Shown here piece by piece: positions 15,930 to 24,166 of a DNA stretch of 34,876 nucleotides. The notes under the pieces were generated by a model, which did no database searches, was not told where the DNA came from, and saw only the letters and a list, made by a program, of their open reading frames with translations. Numbering within the stretch: position 1 is the stretch's first letter; each line of letters opens with the position of its first letter. The position numbers and the translations under genes are program-made. Source of the DNA: Alphaproteobacteria bacterium (GTDB lineage Bacteria; Pseudomonadota; Alphaproteobacteria; Micavibrionales; Micavibrionaceae); contig JAGRKB010000009.1 in NCBI GenBank assembly GCA_020442425.1, forward strand, positions 1-34,876. Reading direction: 5' to 3'.

Positions 15930-16712
15930 CCCGTAAAGTTTTTTAATTTCTGTTTCAAGTAGTTTCAAATCGCTTTCGCGAGAGAGACGATGTTCTCCGT
16001 CCGCGATGTAGTGGATGATGCATTGGTCTTGTTTCAGGCGAGATTTAATCTTCTCGGCGATTTTCCAAGGAACTTCCGTATCGGCTTTGCCGTGAAGCAG
16101 AATGACGGGATTATCAAACGGAATTTGTTCCTCTAAAAGAATATGGTTCTTTCCGTCTTCAAATAGGGCGTAGGTCATAACGTCCGGTTCGTCTGAATAG
16201 GGGCTATCCTCAAGAAGTTTGCCGTCGCGTTTGCAGCGGTCACGTTGCTCGCCGGTCAATTCTTCTTCCCAGACCCATTTGGTGAAATCGGGTGCTGCGG
16301 CAATCCCTAGATAGGCTTTAACGCGTGTGGCACGTTTGGTTGCAACCAGAAGGCCTATCCAGCCTCCCATAGAAGAGCCGATCACGATGAGTGGGCCTTG
16401 CGTGATATTGTCGATCACGAATAGGGCGTCTTGTGTCCATTGCCCGATTGTGCCGTCTTCGAACTCTCCTTCCGAGCTTCCGTGTCCAGAATAATCGAGC
16501 CGCAGCATGGAAAGGTTATTCTTTTTTGCCCAGTCCCATAAAAACAAGGCTTTGGAGCCGCCCATATCTGAACGGTAGCCGGGAAGAAAAACCAGAGTTG
16601 GCTTGGCTTGATCTCCTTGAAAGTAGCGATAGGCTAGCTTTAATCCTTCGGGTGAAGTGATTTTTGAGGGGGAGGGTTCCGATTCTGTGATGGTTTGGGG
16701 CTTTGTCTCCAT
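15924..16712 (-). CDS. Alpha/beta hydrolase
   Basis: This 262-residue serine hydrolase has the nucleophile elbow GSSMGG with Ser114, a likely acid Asp211 in HGKADTEVPW and His241 in GEHRLS. The oxyanion region FLPGYRSDMGGSKA and the RLDYSGHGSS motif resemble the ABHD10/BEM46-type thioesterases common in alphaproteobacteria. A cap segment with WVWEEELTGEQRDRC follows. No signal peptide is seen, so it is probably cytoplasmic. It may cleave acyl thioesters, but the substrate cannot be inferred. Its start is 49 bp from the divergent glycosyltransferase gene. Confidence 0.9.
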   Translation of the reverse strand: METKPQTITESEPSPSKITSPEGLKLAYRYFQGDQAKPTLVFLPGYRSDMGGSKALFLWDWAKKNNLSMLRLDYSGHGSSEGEFEDGTIGQWTQDALFVIDNITQGPLIVIGSSMGGWIGLLVATKRATRVKAYLGIAAAPDFTKWVWEEELTGEQRDRCKRDGKLLEDSPYSDEPDVMTYALFEDGKNHILLEEQIPFDNPVILLHGKADTEVPWKIAEKIKSRLKQDQCIIHYIADGEHRLSRESDLKLLETEIKKLYGL

Positions 16713-16761
16713 GGTTAGAGATGCTATAAACCTCTACGAATAATTTCAAGAGGACTTTTTT

Positions 16762-17958
16762 GTGGCAGAACAATCATCATCGCCCAAGCAAAAAGGAAAA
16801 CGAAATAAAGAGCGCCCCGCAAAGAATAAATCTTTGACGGTTATGCAGGTTATCCCCAATTTGGGAGCAGGCGGCGCAGAGCAAACCACAGTCGATGTGA
16901 CTGCGGCTTTGGTGGCTGCCGGACATCGTGCGGTGGTTGTTGCTCATGGGGGGCATCGCGTGATTGAGATTCAGCGTGCTGGCGGCGTTTTTGTCCAGAT
17001 GCCGGTTCATTCGAAGAATCCTGTTACGATGTGGCTGAATGCCCAGCGTTTGCGACGGTTGGTCAAGAAATACAATGTTGATATTGTCCATGCCCGTTCC
17101 AGAGCTCCGGCATGGAGTTGTTATTGGGCTTGTCTTAAATCCCGCGCCCGCTTTCTAACAACATGTCATGCCCCATTTAAAGTCCAGAGTGATTTGAAGC
17201 GGAGCTATAATGCCGTGATCGGTAAGGGGGAGTTGGTGATCGCTAACTCGGAGTTCGTTGCTCATTATCTGGTTAAAGAGTATGAGGTTCCTCCTGAGAA
17301 AATCCGTGTTATTCCTCGAGGTATTCCGATAGAGAAGTTTAATCCGTCTGCCGTACGGGCTGATCGCATGTTAAAAATGAGCGAGGAATGGCGCATTCCT
17401 GAAGTTTCTACAGTTGTTTTGTTGCCCGGTCGCTTGACGCGTTGGAAGGGGCAAATGGTTATGATTGAAGCAATGGCTCGTTTGACACGCAGAGATGTTT
17501 ATTGCGTCCTGTTAGGGGACGATCAGGGGCGCGTTGATTATAGAATGGATCTCGAAGATTTAATTCATGCTCATGAGCTTGAGGATCGTGTACGTATTAT
17601 TGGTCATTGTGATGAAATGAATGTGGCCTATATGTTGGCTGATGTTGTTGTTTCGGCTTCTATCGAGCCGGAAGGGTTTGGGCGTATAGCTGTGGAGGCT
17701 CAGGCCATGGGTCGTCCGGTTATCGCTACCAATATCGGCGGGTCTAATGAAACCGTTATTCCGGGGCAAACAGGATGGCTTGTTTCGCCTCATGATCCTG
17801 ATATGTTGGCGAAGGGCATTGAATTTGCCCTGTCTTTGAGTGATGAAGACAAAAATAATCTGGCCGTCTCTGCAATGCATCATGCACGAGCCAACTTTTC
17901 TAAAGAGCAAATGACCCATGCGACTTTGCTTGTTTATGCAGAGCTTATGGAGCGTTAG
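16762..17958 (+). CDS. Glycosyltransferase family 4-like (GT-B)
   Basis: This 398-residue retaining-type glycosyltransferase starts at a GTG with an AGAGGAC ribosome site. After a basic, disordered N-terminus comes the Rossmann-like acceptor domain with VIPNLGAGGAEQTTVDVTAA. The donor domain follows, with LLPGRLTRWKGQ and the sugar-nucleotide signature EPEGFGRIAVEAQAMG (an E-x7-E motif). It probably adds a sugar to a lipid-linked or LPS-core acceptor at the inner membrane. It is followed 3 bp later by a heptosyltransferase-like gene, which points to LPS core or surface glycan assembly. Donor and acceptor are unknown. Confidence 0.9.
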   Translation: MAEQSSSPKQKGKRNKERPAKNKSLTVMQVIPNLGAGGAEQTTVDVTAALVAAGHRAVVVAHGGHRVIEIQRAGGVFVQMPVHSKNPVTMWLNAQRLRRLVKKYNVDIVHARSRAPAWSCYWACLKSRARFLTTCHAPFKVQSDLKRSYNAVIGKGELVIANSEFVAHYLVKEYEVPPEKIRVIPRGIPIEKFNPSAVRADRMLKMSEEWRIPEVSTVVLLPGRLTRWKGQMVMIEAMARLTRRDVYCVLLGDDQGRVDYRMDLEDLIHAHELEDRVRIIGHCDEMNVAYMLADVVVSASIEPEGFGRIAVEAQAMGRPVIATNIGGSNETVIPGQTGWLVSPHDPDMLAKGIEFALSLSDEDKNNLAVSAMHHARANFSKEQMTHATLLVYAELMER

Positions 17959-17961
17959 CTG

Positions 17962-18927
17962 ATGAAAAATATTCTTGTTATAAAACTGGGTGCTTTGGGA
18001 GATTTTATTTATTCCTTTGGTGCCATGGCGGCTATTCGACGTGCTCATCCTAATGATCATATTACGCTTTTGACGACCAAACCATTCGTAAAGATGGCGG
18101 AGGCTAGTCACTATTTTGATGCTGTTCATGTTGATGATAAGCCGAAAGCCTTGCAAATCGGGAAATGGTTTTCTTTGCGTTCGTGGTTAAATAGAGGAAA
18201 TTTTTTTCGAGTCTATGATCTTCAAAATAATGACAGGACTTCAATTTATCTGAAATTATTTTCTGATAAACCTGAGTGGGTTGGAGCAGCTAAAGGGGCG
18301 ACACATAGAAATGATTCCCCTGAACGTGTTACAGGGCATGCTTTTCATGGCCATGCACAAACACTTTCTTTGGCGGGCATAAATGACGTTGAGATTGATC
18401 CTTTGGAATGGATGAAGAGTGATATTTCTACCTATGGACTTCAGTCACCGTATGTGGTTTTGGTTGCGGGATCATCCCCGCAGCATCCCGAGAAACGTTG
18501 GCCGGTTGAATATTTTCGTACACTGGCTTCTAAATTATTGAGAAACGGATATCAGCCTGTCCTAATCGGAACAGCTGCTGAAGCAGAGGTCAATCAGACG
18601 ATAGCCCGTGGTCTTGAGGGAGTTGTAGATTTAACGGGTAAAACAGGATTATTCGACTTGCCCGCTTTGGCTCGCGGGGCTAGCGGAGCTATCGGGAATG
18701 ATACCGGCCCAATCCATATTATGTGTGTTACAGGCGTTCCTTCCGTAGTGCTTTTTTGTTCTCAAAAAAGCAATATCAAGAAACATGGCCCTCAGGGTGC
18801 TCGTGTGGTTGCGCTGGAAGAGAACGATTTAAGTCTCATCAAGCCTGAAACCGTTTTGGAGAAATTTTTTGCTTTTCAGGATGCAAAAGAGAGTGCATCA
18901 GCTTTAGCATATTCGCAGAACGCTTAG
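17962..18927 (+). CDS. Glycosyltransferase family 9 (heptosyltransferase-like)
   Basis: This 321-residue protein has the GT9 layout of WaaC/WaaF enzymes, which transfer ADP-heptose to the LPS inner core. The N-terminal MKNILVIKLGALGDFIYSFG is the family start. The donor-binding half shows VLVAGSSPQHPEKRWPVEYF and IGNDTGPIHIMCVTGVPSVV, the conserved GxDTGPxH-like motif. It lies 3 bp after the preceding glycosyltransferase, so the two form an operon. Whether heptose is the actual sugar is not shown; many alphaproteobacterial GT9 enzymes use other donors. Its end overlaps the converging ArsR gene by 4 bp. Confidence 0.9.
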   Translation: MKNILVIKLGALGDFIYSFGAMAAIRRAHPNDHITLLTTKPFVKMAEASHYFDAVHVDDKPKALQIGKWFSLRSWLNRGNFFRVYDLQNNDRTSIYLKLFSDKPEWVGAAKGATHRNDSPERVTGHAFHGHAQTLSLAGINDVEIDPLEWMKSDISTYGLQSPYVVLVAGSSPQHPEKRWPVEYFRTLASKLLRNGYQPVLIGTAAEAEVNQTIARGLEGVVDLTGKTGLFDLPALARGASGAIGNDTGPIHIMCVTGVPSVVLFCSQKSNIKKHGPQGARVVALEENDLSLIKPETVLEKFFAFQDAKESASALAYSQNA

Positions 18928-19265
18928 AAATTCACTGCCCTGCGTGATGGTGCGTTGCTTCCATTTTTGTCTTTGAAAATGTGGCTAAAGGTGTTCATGA
19001 GCTCCAGAATATCCGGATCTTTCACTGAATAAAATATCGTTTGAGCTGATCTTCGGGTTTTTACCAAACCTGATGCTCGTAACTTTGCCAGATGTTGTGA
19101 TAGTGCTGATTGAGAGAGGTTGACTTGCTTTTCCATCTCATTCACGCACATTTCTTGATGTAATAATTTGCAAAGAATTTGAAGCCTTTTTTCATTTGAA
19201 AGCGCTTTTAAAAATGTCACCGCCTTTTGGGCGTCAATTCCGTTGCAGTCGTTTTCCGTACGCAT
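18924..19265 (-). CDS. ArsR/SmtB family transcriptional regulator
   Basis: This 113-residue winged helix-turn-helix repressor has LSNEKRLQILCKLLHQEM (helix 2), then NEMEKQVNLSQSALSQHLAK (recognition helix region) and the wing VKTRRSAQTIFYSVKD. ArsR proteins release DNA when they bind metal or react with thiol or persulfide signals. Two cysteines (ILCKLL and EMCVNEM) lie near the position used by SqrR/BigR sulfide sensors, but the C-terminal partner cysteine of those proteins is absent. A signal is therefore not assigned. Its targets may include itself or the nearby SDR gene; no operator was identified. Confidence 0.9.
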   Translation of the reverse strand: MRTENDCNGIDAQKAVTFLKALSNEKRLQILCKLLHQEMCVNEMEKQVNLSQSALSQHLAKLRASGLVKTRRSAQTIFYSVKDPDILELMNTFSHIFKDKNGSNAPSRRAVNF

Positions 19266-19307
19266 TTTTTCTTACCTTGACTACAATATTTAAACAATTT
19301 CCAATTG

Positions 19308-19414
19308 TATACTCTTTCCAATTAACTCTGTCACATCGTCGCTGCGTTCCTATCCTAAGTTCACTAGGTGTCGTCCCTTGTTTCTTGTGACAAACTTAAT
19401 TGGTTTGACTATAG
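19308..19414. repeat. Palindromic MITE-like element, copy 2
   Basis: This is nearly identical to 4501-4608, with about ten single-base differences and essentially no indels. It keeps the inverted ends (left end degraded to TATACTC, right end GACTATAG), CCAATTAA, TGTCACATCGTC and the central TCCTAAGTTCACTAGG hairpin. It sits upstream of the ArsR gene and beyond the stop of the SDR gene. Confidence 0.85.
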
Positions 19415-19452
19415 TTTATGCTGGTACCCTTCGAGGGATTAGGCAAGGAAAA

Positions 19453-20247
19453 TCAGTGCGAATGCTTCTCAGGAAGCTGCGAGAAAATGTCGCGTTTAAT
19501 CCAAAATGGGAGGAAACTTACCAGTTTGATTGCTGCAACCATTAGTAATGGGAACTCAATTTTGTTTTTCTTTCTTGCGATTCCTTTCGCGATAATGTCT
19601 GCAGCTTTTTCTGCGCTCATAAGAAAGGGCATCGGGAATTTATTGGCTCGAGTGATCCCACTCTCTACAAAGCCCGGGCAGATAACTGACACATCGATGT
19701 TGTCGTGTTTTAGTTTCCCGATAAGGGCTTCTGCGTAGAATCTCACGGCGGCTTTGGATGATGAGTATGCTGCGGCTCCGGGGAGTGCTAGATAGCTTGC
19801 AACGGAACTCACAATAGCCAGATGGCCCGCTCTTCTTTTTTTCATGTAGGGGATAAAGGGGTGCAGTGTGTTCATCACTCCGATAACATTGGTGTTGATG
19901 ATTTCTACGTCGGATTCAAAATCGATAGGTTGGTCTGTCATGGAGAATGATGTCCCTCCTGATATGCCGGCGTTTGCTATTACCAGATCGATTGAATGGG
20001 ATTGCTCGATTTCGTCAATCCAGTTTTTCATGGATTGTCGGTCGGTTACATCAAGCGCTTTAGGGATAATCAAAATATTGCTTTGCTTCCCGAAATCTTG
20101 ACATTTTTGAGATACGATCGTTAGACGTTCTTCGTTTCTGCCAGTCAAGAACAAGGTTTTTATATTTAGCAAGTTCGCGTTCTTTGCGTAGTAATGGGCG
20201 AGGGCCTCCCCAATTCCGCTAGAAGCCCCTGTGATAAGAATGTTCAT
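19453..20247 (-). CDS. Short-chain dehydrogenase/reductase
   Basis: This 264-residue NAD(P)-dependent oxidoreductase has a Rossmann fold. The cofactor motif TGASSGIG is at residues 6-13, the stabilising NAG at 92-94, the catalytic Ser at 147-148 (IVSSVAS) and Tyr161-x3-Lys165 in YSSSK. The sequence VICPGFVESGIT after the active site is typical of classical SDRs. The C-terminal 35 residues include a hydrophobic stretch (FPLLMVAAIKLVSFLPFWI), suggesting association with the membrane as in SDRs acting on lipids. Substrate is unknown. It is divergent from gmk across 145 bp. Confidence 0.92.
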   Translation of the reverse strand: MNILITGASSGIGEALAHYYAKNANLLNIKTLFLTGRNEERLTIVSQKCQDFGKQSNILIIPKALDVTDRQSMKNWIDEIEQSHSIDLVIANAGISGGTSFSMTDQPIDFESDVEIINTNVIGVMNTLHPFIPYMKKRRAGHLAIVSSVASYLALPGAAAYSSSKAAVRFYAEALIGKLKHDNIDVSVICPGFVESGITRANKFPMPFLMSAEKAADIIAKGIARKKNKIEFPLLMVAAIKLVSFLPFWIKRDIFSQLPEKHSH

Positions 20248-20392
20248 GTATTTGATCCGTTCATGAGATATTGCTGCGACGTTTTGCCATTCCGGAGATG
20301 CGATTTGTTAAACAGTTGTTTATTTCCACAGGCTAGACTGTAAAAGGGGAATAGTCCATTGTGACTTTTAGCGAAATATGTAGAATGCGGTC

Positions 20393-21025
20393 ATGGTTTT
20401 ACCTTTAAAACGACGTGGTTTGCTGTTTATTCTCTCCTCTCCTTCAGGAGCGGGGAAGACGACTATTACCCGATCTTTGTTAGAAAGAGATCCCCAGCTT
20501 AGTATTTCTGTTTCTGTTACGACCCGTCCCCCGCGTCCCGGAGAGGTTGACGGGAAAGATTATCATTTCGTAACAAAGGAAAAATTTGACCAAATGGTCG
20601 AGAATCATCAGCTTTTGGAGCATGCTAAAGTTTTTAATAACTATTATGGAACGCCTCTTGTGCAAGTCGAAGAGGCATTAGCGAATAGTCAGGATATTAT
20701 CTTTGATATTGATTGGCAGGGGACTCAGCAGCTTAAACAAAAGCTGGTGAATGATTTAGTGACCGTCTTTATTCTTCCTCCGTCTCAAGGAGAGCTGGAG
20801 CGTCGGTTGCGCGCCAGACAACAAGATGAAGAGTCTGTTATCCAGATGCGCATGAAGAAAGCGTCTGATGAAATTTCACACTATTCTGAATATGATTATG
20901 TCATTGTAAATCATGATTTAGAGAAATCCATTTCCCAAGCGCGTTCGATTCTTGAGGCGGAGAGATGCAAGCGTAGGCGATTGACGGAGTTGCCTGATTT
21001 GGTGCGTGCTTTGATACAGGATTAA
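20393..21025 (+). CDS. gmk: Guanylate kinase
   Basis: Gmk phosphorylates GMP to GDP with ATP. The 210-residue length is standard. The P-loop SPSGAGKT is at residues 16-23, the GMP-binding signature is TTRPPRPGEVDGKDYHFV, and IIFDIDWQGTQQL and VFILPPSQGELERRL are family-typical. The lid region with arginines (RRLRARQQDEESVIQMRM) is intact. It stands alone, 182 bp before the secretion locus. That gap holds a TATAGT box near 21053 that could drive the downstream genes. Confidence 0.96.
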   Translation: MVLPLKRRGLLFILSSPSGAGKTTITRSLLERDPQLSISVSVTTRPPRPGEVDGKDYHFVTKEKFDQMVENHQLLEHAKVFNNYYGTPLVQVEEALANSQDIIFDIDWQGTQQLKQKLVNDLVTVFILPPSQGELERRLRARQQDEESVIQMRMKKASDEISHYSEYDYVIVNHDLEKSISQARSILEAERCKRRRLTELPDLVRALIQD

Positions 21026-21207
21026 GTGTTTCGCCTTCTCAATTTTCTGTTTTATAGTCATCTTTATTCTCGTTTTACAAACAGATGCGATTTTGATAAT
21101 TTACTCTTGAATGATTTGCTCGATTGTCCTGTTCTAACGGATTTCGAGTGAGTGATTTGCATTGGTACTCTCTCAAAATAATGCATTAACTTCCGGATTT
21201 TATACAC

Positions 21208-21981
21208 ATGACAAATCAACCTTCCAAGCCTGCGAGTCCTCGTAAAATGCGTCCGTCCTCGGCGCAAGCGGGAGGTGCTAAATCGGCGGCGAATAAACCT
21301 TCCCCAGTCCCCAAGGGTAAGGTTGATAGTAAGGAAGAAGCTCAAAAAGCCGAAGTGGAACTACTGAGAAGTGTTGGCTCTGTTATTATTCGAAACGAGT
21401 TTTATCGGGACGGGTATCGCAGTATTTTGAGAATTGCAGTTATTGAAGCCATTATCATTTTGGCTTTGATTGGCGCTATGTATTTTATTATCGAAGTGCA
21501 TCAGCCTGAAAATCGCTATTTTGCTACTACCGAGGATGGGCGGCTGATTCCGGCTACGGCTCTAAATGATCCCAACTTGAGTGTTCCGGCTTTGATGTCT
21601 TGGAGTGCTCAGGCTGCGACAGAGGTTATGACGTTTGGTTTCAACGATTACAAACGCCGTTTGCAAGATTCGTCCCGTAATTTTACACGGACAGGGTGGG
21701 CTAGCTTTTCAAAAGCATTGGAAAGATCCCGTATCATTGAGATGGTTGAAGATAACCAGCAAGTTGTGACAGCTACGCCGTCCAGCGCTCCGATTCTGAT
21801 TGATGAGGGGGTTAATGCCTATGGGGTTTATCAATGGGAAGTTGATGTTCCTTTGGATGTTACCTATCAGTCCGGATCTGCTGTTCGCTCTGATAAACTT
21901 AATGTGAAACTCATCGTTGTTCGTGTGCCTAAGCTTGAAAGCCCTAACGGGGTTGCTATCGAGCAGTGGTTGGCGCAATAA
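21208..21981 (+). CDS. DotI/IcmL-family type IVB secretion protein (DotJ position)
   Basis: DotI is a bitopic inner-membrane protein of the Dot/Icm secretion complex, structurally similar to VirB8. The 257-residue product has a Pro/Ser/Lys-rich cytoplasmic tail of about 50 residues, a transmembrane helix at about 74-96 and a periplasmic domain of about 155 residues with the family core SWSAQAATEVMTFGFNDYKR. It is the first gene of the locus, where Legionella has the truncated homologue icmM/dotJ, but here the periplasmic domain is complete. It is about half identical to the next gene, 17 bp downstream. It probably forms a hetero-oligomer with that paralogue, as DotI and DotJ do. Confidence 0.88.
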   Translation: MTNQPSKPASPRKMRPSSAQAGGAKSAANKPSPVPKGKVDSKEEAQKAEVELLRSVGSVIIRNEFYRDGYRSILRIAVIEAIIILALIGAMYFIIEVHQPENRYFATTEDGRLIPATALNDPNLSVPALMSWSAQAATEVMTFGFNDYKRRLQDSSRNFTRTGWASFSKALERSRIIEMVEDNQQVVTATPSSAPILIDEGVNAYGVYQWEVDVPLDVTYQSGSAVRSDKLNVKLIVVRVPKLESPNGVAIEQWLAQ

Positions 21982-21998
21982 ATTTTTGAGGAACTTTT

Positions 21999-22688
21999 AT
22001 GGAATCTCCTGCTGACAGCATAAACAAGACGGATCAAGTTTTGCCTGATGCTCAGGAAAAAGAAACTGAAATTCGTCAGCATATTAAGTCCGGTATCGGG
22101 AGAATGCATTTTTATCAGGGTAGTTACAGAACTATTCTGAAAATAGCCGTTGGCGAGGCAATGTTTATCTTGCTGCTGATGGCTGTGATGTTTTTTATCA
22201 TTAATACCCACCGCCCAGAAGATCGTTACTATATCCAGTCTACAGATGGTGAATTGATTGAAATGGAGCCTTTGTATGAGCCTAACTTGAGTGTTAAGGC
22301 TATTACCTCCTGGAGCGCGCAGGCGGCAACAGAAGTTATGACATTTGGCCTCAACGATTATCGGCGTCGTCTTCAAGAGGCATCGAGAAACTTTACTCCA
22401 CTGGGTTGGAAAAGCTTTAATGCCGCTTTGGAGCGTATGAAAGTCCTTGAGAATGTTGAGAAAAATCAGCAAGTTCGCAGTGCTGCACCTGCCGGACCTG
22501 CCATTCTTATCGGGCAAGGATATATCAAAGGGCGTTATGAATGGCTGGTTCAGGTTCCGTTGGTCATAACATATCAGGCGCAGGCGGCTGTCAGCTCTGA
22601 AAGGTTGTGGATTACAATGACGCTGGTTCTGGTTGATCAAGGCGATGGTACAAGTGCTGTCGGTATTGAGAAATGGATTTCGCAGTAG
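21999..22688 (+). CDS. dotI: Type IVB secretion protein DotI/IcmL
   Basis: This second DotI paralogue has 229 residues, close to the Legionella DotI size (about 212). Order: a polar N-terminus, a transmembrane helix at about 47-69 and a periplasmic VirB8-like domain with NLSVKAITSWSAQAATEVMT and LNDYRRRLQEASRNFTPLGW. It has a GAGGAA ribosome site. Compared with its neighbour it lacks the long Lys/Pro-rich tail and differs in the strand region before ITYQAQAAVS. It is followed by a 150-bp palindrome and then dotH, so it may end a first transcription unit. Confidence 0.9.
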   Translation: MESPADSINKTDQVLPDAQEKETEIRQHIKSGIGRMHFYQGSYRTILKIAVGEAMFILLLMAVMFFIINTHRPEDRYYIQSTDGELIEMEPLYEPNLSVKAITSWSAQAATEVMTFGLNDYRRRLQEASRNFTPLGWKSFNAALERMKVLENVEKNQQVRSAAPAGPAILIGQGYIKGRYEWLVQVPLVITYQAQAAVSSERLWITMTLVLVDQGDGTSAVGIEKWISQ

Positions 22689-22717
22689 CTATTTCCAGAG
22701 TTCTGTTTGTATCGGAT

Positions 22718-22867
22718 TATAGTCATTCTTCTTAAGAATAGGGCACATCTGCGAATGAAGCCGTTTTTTCAAAAACCTCCTCAAAGTACTGCTATGTACG
22801 TTGTCGTCGGCTTTTGAAAAAGCCGGTCATTCTCGATCGGCGTCCTATTCTTAATAAAAACGACTAT
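22718..22867. repeat. 150-bp nested palindrome inside the secretion locus
   Basis: The ends are inverted repeats (ATAGTCATTCTTCTTAAGAA against TTCTTAATAAAAACGACTAT, mismatches allowed). Inner arms pair GAATGA..TTTTTTCAAAA with TTTTGAAAAA..GGTCATTC, and the centre is AGTAC-tgcta-TGTAC. The whole segment can form one long hairpin or cruciform. The ATAGTC ends and the CTCCT..GTCGTC flanks of the central hairpin recall the elements at 4501 and 19308. It is noncoding. It may be a mobile palindrome, or a terminator or RNA-stability element between dotI and dotH. Confidence 0.75.
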
Positions 22868-22896
22868 GATTCCTTCTATTTTTGAATTTTTCATGG

Positions 22897-22925
22897 TTGA
22901 GGGGGCTGATTAAACTGGATATTCT
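22897..22925 (+). promoter_or_regulatory. Candidate promoter for dotH-dotG-dotF
   Basis: TTGAGG and TATTCT are separated by 17 bp, about 95 bp before the dotH ATG. The 326-bp gap between dotI and dotH holds this and the palindrome; nothing else was seen in it. Confidence 0.35.
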
Positions 22926-23020
22926 ATTTTACAAATGTATTATGGTGTTCGGCCATATGAGATTCTTCCTCTCTTTTGGTTGTGTAATGACCGTATGGGT
23001 GACCTAATTTCGGGGTGTTT

Positions 23021-24166
23021 ATGGAACATAATTTTGTTTTCTTGAATTCTAATCGCCAAGCTTTTTGTCGAGGTTTTCTGTTGGGTTGCCTTGGTTTTGC
23101 AACTTTTGTCTCTTTTCCCTTTGTATCAGGAGCTCAGGCTCAGGACGCAGGGCTTCAGTTGGATCAGGGTATTCCTCCTTCAATGCTGCAGGCTGCGAAT
23201 CAACCACCAGTTCTGGAAGGTGGTAATGCGGGTGATCCCCCAAGTCTGGCTGAAGTTTTAGGTATGGCGGATGAGTCAGGGGCACAAGACACAGATCTTT
23301 CTGGTGATAGTCTTGGTATGAACGATCTTCCGGTTGAGCCTGTTCGAACTCAAGAAGATGCCGCTCGTGAAGAACGCGGAGAGGCATTTCAGGGCGCAGT
23401 AGACAGTTTGATGCCTTTAAAGCCAGCAGAAATTCGTCGGATGCTTGAGCTTTATGATCAGACATCTCAAGCGGTTGAAACACCAATTTATCCAAATCCC
23501 GAGCCTGAATCTTCTTTCGTTCAAGCTTCTTTGGAGCCTGGGGCAAAGCCCGTAATGATTAAGACCGCTGTTGGTAATGTTACTACAATGAGTATTGTTG
23601 ATGCGACCGGGCAGCCTTGGCCAATTCAGGACATGACTTGGGCCGGAGATTTTCAGGTTGAGCAGCCTGAAGCCGGTACGCACATGGTCCGCATTACTCC
23701 ACAGTCCCATTTCGCTCAGGGAAATATTTCTATGCGGTTGGTTGGGTTAAATCCGCCAGTCATTTTTACCTTGAGAACAGAGCGTAAAACAGTCCATGTC
23801 CGTTTGGATGTTCAAATTCCTGAGGTCGGTCCTCAGGGCGTTCTTCCTCCTGTTGTTACACCTATTTCAATTAAAGCCGGAGACGAGGATCTTGCAAAAG
23901 TATTGATTGGCACTCCTTCTGCTGCCGGTATGACAAAGATGAGTGTTGAGGGTGTTGATGGACGTACTTCAGCGTTCTCGAAAGGTGGGCTGATGTATGT
24001 TCGCACGCCTTATACACTTTTATCTCCGGCTTGGACAAAATCTGTCCAATCTGCTGACGGGATGCATGTTTATGCTTTACAGACAACACCGGTTATCCTT
24101 CTTTCCGATAAGGGAAGAATGGTGCGTGCGTATCTTACTTCTACGGAGCTAGCAAATGGCCAATAA
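23021..24166 (+). CDS. dotH: Type IVB secretion protein DotH/IcmK
   Basis: DotH is a core outer-membrane/periplasmic component of the Dot/Icm machine. From the ATG at 23021 it is 381 residues (Legionella IcmK is about 360). It has a signal peptide ending near AQAQ (residue about 40), a Gln/Asp/Pro-rich linker (to about 130), and a helix with LMPLKPAEIRRMLELYDQTS, a strong IcmK-family signature. The beta-rich C-terminal half follows, containing MSIVDATGQPWPIQDMTW and GNISMRLVGLNPPVIFTL. The latter resembles VirB9/TraN-type beta domains. An in-frame GTG 6 bp upstream is not needed. It overlaps dotG by 11 bp. Confidence 0.93.
   Translation: MEHNFVFLNSNRQAFCRGFLLGCLGFATFVSFPFVSGAQAQDAGLQLDQGIPPSMLQAANQPPVLEGGNAGDPPSLAEVLGMADESGAQDTDLSGDSLGMNDLPVEPVRTQEDAAREERGEAFQGAVDSLMPLKPAEIRRMLELYDQTSQAVETPIYPNPEPESSFVQASLEPGAKPVMIKTAVGNVTTMSIVDATGQPWPIQDMTWAGDFQVEQPEAGTHMVRITPQSHFAQGNISMRLVGLNPPVIFTLRTERKTVHVRLDVQIPEVGPQGVLPPVVTPISIKAGDEDLAKVLIGTPSAAGMTKMSVEGVDGRTSAFSKGGLMYVRTPYTLLSPAWTKSVQSADGMHVYALQTTPVILLSDKGRMVRAYLTSTELANGQ

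Noticed and set aside
19418-19738. Rightward frame of 106 codons
   Set aside because: It is antisense to the 3' end of the SDR gene and has no domain or ribosome site.
21867-22640. Long minus-strand frame of 257 codons across both dotI genes
   Set aside because: It lies antisense to two clear DotI proteins, has a Cys/His/Asn-rich composition with no domain, and has no ribosome site. It is a coding shadow.
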